Below the pieces are notes generated by a model. The model made no database searches and was not told the origin of the DNA. It saw only the letters and a program-made list of their open reading frames with translations. Of a DNA stretch of 64,000 bases, positions 56,716 to 64,000 are shown piece by piece. The translations under genes and the position numbers were made by a program. Numbering within the stretch: position 1 is the stretch's first letter; each line of letters begins with the position of its first letter. Source of the DNA: Sorex araneus (lineage: Eukaryota; Chordata; Mammalia; Eulipotyphla; Soricidae); NCBI RefSeq assembly GCF_027595985.1, contig NC_073302.1, forward strand, positions 15,308,311-15,372,310. Direction: 5' to 3'.

Positions 56716-57769
56716 CGGCAACTGATCACCAACACGCTTGGTCTTCCTTTCCTCACTGTAACTCAAGATCTGACCCGTAGCGTCCACTGTCCCAAGCGGG
56801 GAAGCGGCATGAGACCACCCAATCCGGTTGGCAAGAGAGAGAGCCACCGGCGCTCTCTGTCGCTGCCTCAGAGCTTATACACTGGTTAGAAGGGGAAGTT
56901 ATGTTGAGTGAAGTAAGCCAGAGAGCAAAGACAAAGACAGGATGATCTCAATTACTTGTAGTGTATAGAATAAGGAAATGCATTGCAATAAAGATTGAGA
57001 GAGGGGGAGTGATGCCTAGATCTGCCTTGACTCCAGTGTTTAAAAAGGAGACAGAGAAGGAAAGAAATCTAGGGGGTAGAAGACAAAAGAAAGTAATGGG
57101 GGAAATGGAGTGAAGACTTCAGTTATCATGGTGATATGAGGAGTAGCATAATCATATAACCAAAACACAGACTCAATAACACTGAAAGCATGAGATCTAA
57201 GCTTCAACCACTAGAACTTTGTAATATGCCTGTCCAGTAGACAGGTGGGGATTAGGGGTGAAGATGGAATATAGGAACCTGGTAAATTTGATATTGATGA
57301 TGATATTGGTTTTAAAATGTTATACGTCTAAAACTCAGCTATCAATGATTGTAAATTACAGTTTTTTTAATTAAATTATTTTTTTTTAAAGAAGCTGGTT
57401 CTGAAGTTCATTTGAAGAGAAAAATAATATAGCTCACAAAATACTGGGGAAACTCAGAGAACTGATTATTATGCATGTTAAAAGTAACAATAAAATACAA
57501 TGATAAAAATAGTGAGAAATTGGCAGAAGTGTATATAAATAGATAATAGGGAAAAAATGGGAGCCACTTTTGCTTGACACTAGTCCAATATTATCTGACA
57601 CAGGAGCAATAAAATACAACATGGAGCAAGCATAGTCTTTACCATAGGTCATGCTGTCCTCTCATTAAAAATTAATTAAAATGATAAAACATTATAGGAG
57701 AAAACCTAGATGACTGTGTATAATCTGATGATTTTGTTTGTGTGTGTGTACATGTTTGTGCGTTTGTTT

Positions 57770-58025
57770 ATTTTATCCATGTAAGGTAGGGGGCATCTCC
57801 TGAACTGCGCTAAGTCCAGGAGTGAACTGGGCCTGTGGGGCAGCACAATTGCCCAAAGATATCAAGCTGACCGGCTCTGAGCTGCCCCCTGGGTCACGCT
57901 GAGGGTGCTGGAAGTCTGTATGGTCACACTGGTGCATGGAGTGCTTCAGAAGTGCACCACATGATGCTTGTGGGTCCATATGATATCAGGAATAGAATTT
58001 GAACCACTCTATTATCTCTCACTCC
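57770..58025 (-). mobile_element. Degenerate SINE-like sequence
   Basis: GGGTCCATATGATATCAGGA, GAATTTGAACCAC and TATTATCTCTCACTCC match the head side of a minus-strand type A SINE. 57780-57950 is GC-rich and less certain. Confidence 0.45.
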
Positions 58026-58070
58026 TGATGATACTTCCGAATACAATAGCAGAGATATCAAATCATGGAT

Positions 58071-58344
58071 AAGCTGGAATTAATCGCACTGTCGCACTGT
58101 CGTCCCATTGTTTATGGATTTGCTTGAGCGGGCGCCAGTAATGTCTCCATTGTGAGACTTGTTTTTACTGTTTTTGGCATATCGAATATGCGGGTTGCTT
58201 GCTAGGCTCTGCCATATAGGCGGGATACTCTCACTTGCTTGCCAAGCTCTCTGAGACGGACAAAGGAATCAAACCCAGGTCGGCCACGTGCAAGGAAAAC
58301 ACCCTATGCGCTGTGCTATTGCTCCAGTCCAAGCTAGAATTAAT
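58071..58344 (-). mobile_element. Shrew SINE, type B, with 14-bp target-site duplication
   Basis: AAGCTGGAATTAAT (58071-58084) and AAGCTAGAATTAAT (58331-58344) flank a full copy. The tail is CGCACTGTCGCACTGTCGTC, with no poly-T. The head ends GTGCTATTGCTCCAGTCC. Confidence 0.95.
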
Positions 58345-58359
58345 AAAAGTAAAAATTTT

Positions 58360-58457
58360 TGCCAGTGGCAATTCCTGAGAATGGAACCAGAAGTAAGCGC
58401 TGAGAACATAATGATTTACTAACTCCTCTCCCCACCAAAAAAACTAAAAGCAAAACA
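58360..58457 (+). mobile_element. Type A SINE 3' remnant
   Basis: GCCAGTGGCAATTCCTGAGA, GAACCAGAAGTAAGCGCTGA, and an ACTAAAAGCAAAAC end. Confidence 0.6.
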
Positions 58458-58629
58458 ATTTGGCTCAGAAAAAAAAAAAGCCATATATTGGGAAAGTAAG
58501 CCCCAGAAAAATATTTGCAAATGGTGTGTTTGATAAAGCACTATTATCCAAAATACATTATGAACGCTTAACATCCCTAGAATGAAAACAACTTGATTTT
58601 AAAATGGTCCAGCTATTTTAAAATAGCAA

Positions 58630-58910
58630 AAGTTTTGCAGCTCAAGCTTTGCATTCAGGAGGTCTGGGGGGTATCATTTCTGTCATTGCCTATTCCCAAA
58701 GCACTGTTATGAATGACTCCAAATGACCACACAGGAAGTAGACTATAAACATATCCAGCTGAGACCCCCATTATAAACAATAAAATTATTTTGAAGGTGG
58801 GAAGGAAGGAAAAAAGTTCAGTAATAGAGTAATTGCTTTACTTGTTTTAGACCCTAGATTTGGTCTAACAAATCCCCAGCACTTCAAAGAATAAAACAAA
58901 TAAATAAAAA
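58630..58910 (+). mobile_element. Two degenerate SINE-like remnants
   Basis: 58630-58785 (TTTTGCAGCTCAAGCTTTGC, CCCAAAGCACTGTTATGAAT) and 58800-58910 (AAGTTCAGTAATAGAGTAAT, ACAAATCCCCAGCACTTCAA, then AAACAAATAAATAAA). Both look like tRNA-headed SINEs in sense orientation, strongly diverged. Confidence 0.45.
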
Positions 58911-59553
58911 GCGCACAAATCCTATTAAAGGGATATTCAGTAGACAAAAACTGAATGTATATATTTCACATGATATTTTACCAGAGAAATGTGCATTAAT
59001 ACAAAGATGAAATTCTAGGTACTAAATGAAGAATTTGTTTATTTTTTAAGATATTGCATAATGATACAATAGCTTTGAAAGAGTTTGTCTCCAGTCTTAC
59101 AATTCATCAATCTTGTTTTAATATTGTTTTGTATTTATCTCAGTAACCAAAAAAAATCTACATCTCTATTAAAAATATATGTACACATGTGTATAGTCAC
59201 ACACAGATTTTAGCATATTCATAATAGCTGAAAGTTAGAAATGGTCAAGTTCTTCAGTAGACAAGAGGCTAAACTGTAGGACATATAAACAATAGAATAT
59301 TATTCAGTGCTAGGAAGAAGTGATCCTCAAACCATGAGAAGCGGAGGTAATTTAAAGACATGATTAAAGGGGGAAAAGATGTCATTCTGAGAAGCATATG
59401 ACATACTATATTATGGAGAAGACAAAATTAAGAAGTACATGGAAAAGATCACTATAGAGATTGGGTTGGGAGGAATAGACTGAATGAAAAAAAATTTAGG
59501 GAAAGGAAATGATTTTGTAGCATATATAGTAAGTGGTAGATGCATACCATGGT

Positions 59554-59601
59554 GTATATATATATATGTATATATATATGTATATATATATATATATATA
59601 T
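59554..59601. repeat. (TA)n microsatellite
   Basis: TA run with two TG interruptions; it explains Tyr-Ile frames on both strands. Confidence 0.95.
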
Positions 59602-60825
59602 CCACATTCAGAATGTACAACACTAATATTGAATCCTAATAAAGTAACCTTAGGAAAAATATGTTTATACAAGCTCATTGATTACATTTTATTTACTATT
59701 TTGGTATGTTTTGCTTTTAATGGGAGAAGCTATACATCTTTGGCACAAGAGGAGTAATGAGAATTCTGTACTTTTTATTCAATAAACCTAAAATTAATAC
59801 AATAATAGATTATCAATCAAAAAGTCATGTTAGAATTGTATGTTTACTAATGAATCATACTAATCTAACTATAATTTATTTGTACTTAAAAACTTTTTAC
59901 AAACAAAATTACTTTCAAAATATGCCACTTCTATGGATTTTAGTGCAAAGTAGTTAAAATATTTTATATTATTTATCTGAACATTCAGAACTTAATAAGG
60001 AAAGCATTTTTGGCACATATTCATATATGCTAATCAGTTTCTTAGCTATATCTCTTAGTAATAATGTGTTGCTGGGTTTATTTTTTCCCTGAATAATGCA
60101 CTCCTCATTATGTTCCTACATTTTAAATAAAATTATTTGCAGTCTTATCCAAAGTTTTATGTTATGGATAACATATTTAAAGCTGTTATATCATCTATGA
60201 GTTCTAATATCTAGGCTTTTCATTTCAGTTGAGATAAAAAGCATTCTGTGGGTGTGAGATAACTCTCAGCTAAGGGTAAATTCTGCTAATGGAGTAATTC
60301 CATATTTTGTGTATTAAAGTGAGTGACTATTTCAATTCAAATGATTTTACAGCTATTGTCTTTCGCCTTCCATTCAGTGAATCTTACTGTGATAAGTAAT
60401 TTTACAAGACAAAACTTGTCAAAGATACTGTTTTATATGTGATTCCTTTTAATATTTCAATAAATCAGATGGATGAAAAATTGAGGACTTTCTCAGTGTC
60501 CTTGCATTACAATAAAGAGTGCATATTCAATTTCTTAAATGCTAAAACTCCGAAGACTTTCTGTCACTCTTCATGGAGTATATTGTTAAAGATTTTGAAC
60601 AACATGTAGCCAAAATTTAGAGGACTAATAAAAAATAAAACTATCCTGTTAAAGTTATCAGCATGTTATAAGAAAGAGATCCTTGTAAAGAACAGATGTT
60701 TCCAAAGACCTGATTCACGATGAAAGCAGGCATTGCTAGTTAAATTTTTTGATCCCCATCATTTACAGAATTGCTCAGTCCTATCTCTGAGTTTCCTTGT
60801 ATCTTCAGGGATCTGTGATGGAGAC
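59602..60825. other. Unassigned AT-rich DNA
   Basis: No gene or repeat recognised. Confidence 0.4.
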
Positions 60826-60873
60826 ATATATATGTATATAGATATATAGATATTATTATATTATATATTATAT
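60826..60873. repeat. TA-rich tract
   Basis: ATATATATGTATATAGATAT-type sequence ending directly at the SINE start. Confidence 0.85.
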
Positions 60874-61122
60874 ACGGGCTGGAGGATAGCACAGCGGGTA
60901 GGGCCTTTGCCTAGCACATTGCCCACCTGGGTTCGATTCCTCCGCCCTCTCAGACAGCCTGGCAAGCTGCCCAGAGTATCCCGCCCGCATGGCAGAGCCT
61001 GGCAAGCAACCCACATGGTATATTCCACATGACAAAAACAGTAACAAGTCTCATAGTGGAGACGTTACTGGTGTCCGTTTGACCAAATCGAGAAAAACAG
61101 GATAACAGTGATACAGTGATAC
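60874..61122 (+). mobile_element. Shrew SINE, type B
   Basis: GGGCTGGAGGATAGCACAGC head with A box close to consensus, GGTTCGATTCC B box, both GGCAAGC repeats of the body, and an RTE-like tail with several changes (TGACCAAATCGAGAAAAAC) ending (GTGATACA)n. Confidence 0.94.
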
Positions 61123-62029
61123 TTGATTGGACATACTTAAAAATCATAAAGGGTACTAAGAGCAACTCTGTGCACATTTCCCCCCCACTGATTCAGTAAT
61201 AACATATTTTGCACCAAATGATCACACCTATTTGCACGGTATACAGAAGCAAAGCAAGGAAGGGATTCAGACAATTCTCCATGAAAAGAATCTTGAGATA
61301 ATGCCAATAAAACTGTGATCTATGAGTGCAAAGGATCAAAGTCAGGGCCAGGGAAGATCTTGGGATAATAATGGAGGGATTTGGCCACTCTAGTGTTAGA
61401 CTTGTAGCAGCACCACAAGTATAAACCAATAGTATTGGTTCTATTGTTTCAAATATAAAATTTTTGTTTTATACTATGTGTTCCTTAAAATTTGCATTTG
61501 TTATATAAGCAGACAAATTTATTTTCGGTATTCTTATTTCACCTGAAATTTTGATACCCTTTTCAAAATTGTTTATAAGTTTCGCACTTGGCAATAATAA
61601 ATTTTCCAAGATTTGCTTTTATTTTAAAATAAAATGAAATGTGATATTTGGTAATTACCTGTAAGGACACAAGTATTTTCACACAAGAGAATTTTAGCAG
61701 GCTTCTTTTGTGTGGTCTAATTTTCTTTGTCTTTTTTCACTTGCTCTCTCTCACACACACAAGAAAATATGAATTAAAAGATTGCATGAATATATTATTT
61801 TATACTTTCTCCATGTTTAAGTACCATGTACCTATATGTGTGCATATTAATGTAGATAACATACATACATATGTTATGCCATGCCTGATATATGCATGGG
61901 TTGGAGATTTTGACTAGTTTTATTTTTCAAAATGGAATCTGTCTGCACACATTATTTTTCCTATTGCATAGAATTTTTAGTTCTAAGTTTTCTAATCAAT
62001 AATGCCTTATGGGACACTCTGTCTGGTAG
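61123..62029. other. Unassigned DNA
   Basis: No gene or repeat recognised. Confidence 0.4.
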
Positions 62030-62270
62030 CACAGTTGTAATTCATTACTTTTAATAGCTGTGAAATAGCCCCTTGGTGTAACTGTACCATAATTTATTTA
62101 ACCATTTTTCTGATTTGTTTGTCACTTTGTTACTATTTTTTCACATATGAATAACGCTGTAATAAACACCTATATCCATATATCTCTACATCCTAAGCCT
62201 TTACTTTGGGGGAATAAACCCCAGGTAAAAAATTTTGGATTAAAGGTTAAGTATATTTTAAATTTTAATG
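62030..62270 (-). mobile_element. Old L1 3' fragment
   Basis: CATAATTTATTTAACCATTT, ATGAATAACGCTGTAATAAA and GGGAATAAACCCCAGGTAAA match the antisense of the ancient L1 ORF2 end and 3' UTR. Confidence 0.72.
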
Positions 62271-63426
62271 TCTGCAACTATATTGTTTTCTCAAGGAAAG
62301 AAACATTTATAGCATTAAACACATAGACATCTGGTGACTACAAACTAACATTTCCTTATTTTATATTGTTATACTTGAACTTCAGTCTGTACATCTTTCC
62401 TGAGCTTCTACCCAGTTACACTATGAGAGCTATTTATGTAGATACCAGATTTTATGTTGGATGCTTTGTTTCTAACTTCAAAGGAAAACTGTTAAATAAA
62501 TATTAGTCATTTGTCATTTGTGTTGCCTTGTTTTTCAATTTGTTGACTTCAAGTTAATGGTTTCTGTTTAATGAATTTATTTTCTTAGGTTTTTGATGAT
62601 TTCAAAAAAGCACCTTTTGTAATGCTCAGATAGTATTCTAAAATGTATATTTTAAACATTTTATGTTTATTACATGAAATTAAGTTTATGTAGTAGAAAG
62701 AGCCAACTAACAGAAGTACTCTATGTTAAGTTCCATAAAGCATTGTGAACTGCTATACTAATTATTCATGATTGTGGTACCATCATTTATTTGTTAATCT
62801 TACTTGTATTTTCTCCTCAAGAGTAAGGTACATCCCTCTGTTCATACACGACTTTGCTCTTCTACGTCTTTCTTTCTTTAAATGTGCATAAAACTTATAT
62901 TTTGAGATATATTTACGTGTAGAAGATTATTTTAAAAAAGCTTCTTTTGACATATTATGTTATCACAAGAGTTTAAGAAATACAATCTGGCTACTGACCA
63001 AATATTTTTCCTACACCCCATACAAGTAACTCTTTATTTATACTAAATGATTGTTTACTGAAACAGTTATGATATCTTTTAGCCATAGTTTTAATAGAAT
63101 GGCTAGAACTAGGAAGGACAGCATTTGAATTTGTTAAAACTTCCCAACACAAAATATTTAGTTTATGCATTGATTTGTGCATTAGAAATTTCTGTGCTTT
63201 ATACTTATACTTTGTAATCCTTGACTTGTTCCATTTTCTAAACATTATTGGTATGAGAAAAGTAGTTCATTGTTCATATATGCTATTTCTGATATAGTAC
63301 ACAGTCTTTCTCGTATAGTATAAAGCAGAATAATATTTTTCTCCATTTTATCTTCTTTTAAAAGTGTGGTCTATCTTTCCCTTGCTGATTTATGAGAATT
63401 TATACATTCATTTATTAAGGTACACT
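62271..63426. other. Unassigned AT-rich DNA
   Basis: No gene or repeat recognised. Confidence 0.4.
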
Positions 63427-64000
63427 TGTATCACTTGTCATCCCGTTGCTCATCGATTTGTTTGAGCAGGTGCCAGTAATGTCTCCATTCATCCCTGTTG
63501 TGTGTTAGTGTAGCCCAATGGCATCTGATTACTCCAGTAACACAAAGAGCCTCAAACCGTTTGTTCAGGGTCATGACCAAGAAGTCTGACCATCTCATTG
63601 TGGGCAGCCAGGTTTTATTGAGATCCCGTGGAATCCAGTTGGTAATAGCTCTAGTCTAGCGGTCATTTCCAAATCGCATTACATGTCCAGCCCATCTAAT
63701 TTTCGACGCCTTGGCAAACGAGACAGTGTCCCTGATTCTTGATTGTTGATGGAGGTTGGAACTCCTCCTTCCCTCACTTGAGTGAAAGCTGACATTCCAA
63801 GCAAAGCTCTTTCAATTGCTCTTTGGGAGACCCGAATAGCATTCTTATCCTGTTTTCAGGTCCAGGTCTCTGAAGCATATGTTAGTACAGGAAGAACAGT
63901 TGAGTTAAAAGGATGTTCCTGGAGCCAGAGGTTCTTCGGCCTCTTAACAACTTCTTTGAGGCTCTTGAAGGCGTTCCATGCCACTCTTTTCCTCCTGCAC
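63427..64000 (-). mobile_element. RTE-clade LINE, 3' portion (second copy, runs off the window)
   Basis: The minus strand carries the C-terminal part of the RTE protein frame and ends with the GATGACAAGTGATACAAG-type tail. Translated strings include AWNAFKSLKEVVKRPKN, NAIRVSQRAIERALLGM and FAKASKIRWAGHVMRF, interrupted by stops (for example before KQDKNAIRV). It covers the region deleted in the first copy. The element enters from beyond 64000, so its length is unknown. Confidence 0.87.

Larger units (their letters stand above)
55944..56887 (+). mobile_element. Solo LTR with perfect 6-bp target-site duplication
   Basis: CTGGTT at 55944-55949 and 56882-56887 flank a 932-bp unit starting TGTAGGATAA and ending CTTATACA (TG...CA). 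It holds a (GA)n tract, a polyadenylation signal and a GC-rich U5-like end. A 6-bp duplication is typical of class II (ERV2) retroviruses, so that class is inferred. No internal viral genes remain. The 84-codon frame at 56181-56435 has no recognised domain. Confidence 0.88.
55906..57385 (+). mobile_element. Younger L1 3' end nested in the old L1, split by an LTR
   Basis: Begins around GATGAAATCATGTAATTTGC (55919-55938), is interrupted at CTGGTT, and resumes at 56888 with GTTATGTTGAGTGAAGTAAG, then the shrew L1 3' UTR to a T/A-rich end (57360-57385). The old L1 resumes directly after at AGAAGCTGGTTCTG, with little sign of loss. Confidence 0.75.
54700..59500 (+). mobile_element. Old L1 (L1M-like) ORF2, sense, with nested insertions
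   Basis: Pieces of ORF2 occur in order: 54700-55370 (GAATTATACAGCAATACCTG, ACAAAATCTAACACCCACTA, CTATACTCCAGTGATGAAAG), 55656-55905 (AAAAGATATCCCATGCTCAT, AGACTCAATATTGTCAAGAT), 57390-57740 (GCTGGTTCTGAAGTTCATTT, ATAGGAGAAAACCTAGATGA), 58465-58620 (TATTATCCAAAATACATTA) and 58915-59480. The gaps are filled by SINEs, a younger L1 tail and an LTR. Many stops; no coding capacity. Confidence 0.75.

Overview
The window looks like mammalian intergenic or deep-intronic DNA from a shrew (Soricidae, most likely Sorex). That call rests on the dominant repeat, a tRNA-headed SINE whose consensus starts GGGGCTGGAGCGATAGCACA, and on an RTE-type LINE. To my memory the LINE matches RTE1_Sar, the common-shrew element for which horizontal transfer from parasitic nematodes has been published (Dunemann and Wasmuth, Mobile DNA 2019; cited from memory). 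No host protein-coding exon, functional RNA gene, CRISPR array or bacterial feature could be supported. Nearly all open frames are short chance frames or lie in decayed retroelements.

Layout. 1-8 kb: mostly unassigned DNA with SINEs and one 0.8 kb retroelement (family Y) with a perfect target-site duplication. 8-16 kb: a solo LTR, then several shrew L1 3' ends, including two insertions at one site, a twin-primed (inverted) L1 and a 127-bp L1 stub. 16-26 kb: many SINEs and a 1.5 kb composite retroelement built as a tandem pair of two-part units. 26-29 kb: an old antisense L1 with a U6 snRNA pseudogene and old SINEs. 29.2-31.4 kb: a decayed RTE LINE with recognisable reverse transcriptase motifs, itself hit by an L1. 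32-35 kb: another old antisense L1 region. 35.7-40 kb and 47.3-54.4 kb: AT-rich, SINE-poor DNA with ancient MIR and L2 relics. 40-47 kb: family Y, two SINEs, L1 tails and an odd L1/SINE pair inside a 74-bp direct repeat. 54.7-59.5 kb: an old L1 ORF2 carrying a younger L1 tail, which carries a solo LTR. 63.4-64 kb: the 3' part of a second RTE copy running off the edge.

How the parts relate. The tRNA-like SINE head (pol III A and B boxes) occurs with two different 3' ends. Type A ends in poly(A) and is probably copied by L1. Type B ends in about 55 bp that match the RTE 3' end, plus a (TGACAG)-like microsatellite instead of poly(A), so it is probably copied by the RTE machinery. The window therefore holds both presumed partner LINEs and both SINE types. 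The composite element at 22.6-24.2 kb and its possible relatives are the best candidates for something little described.
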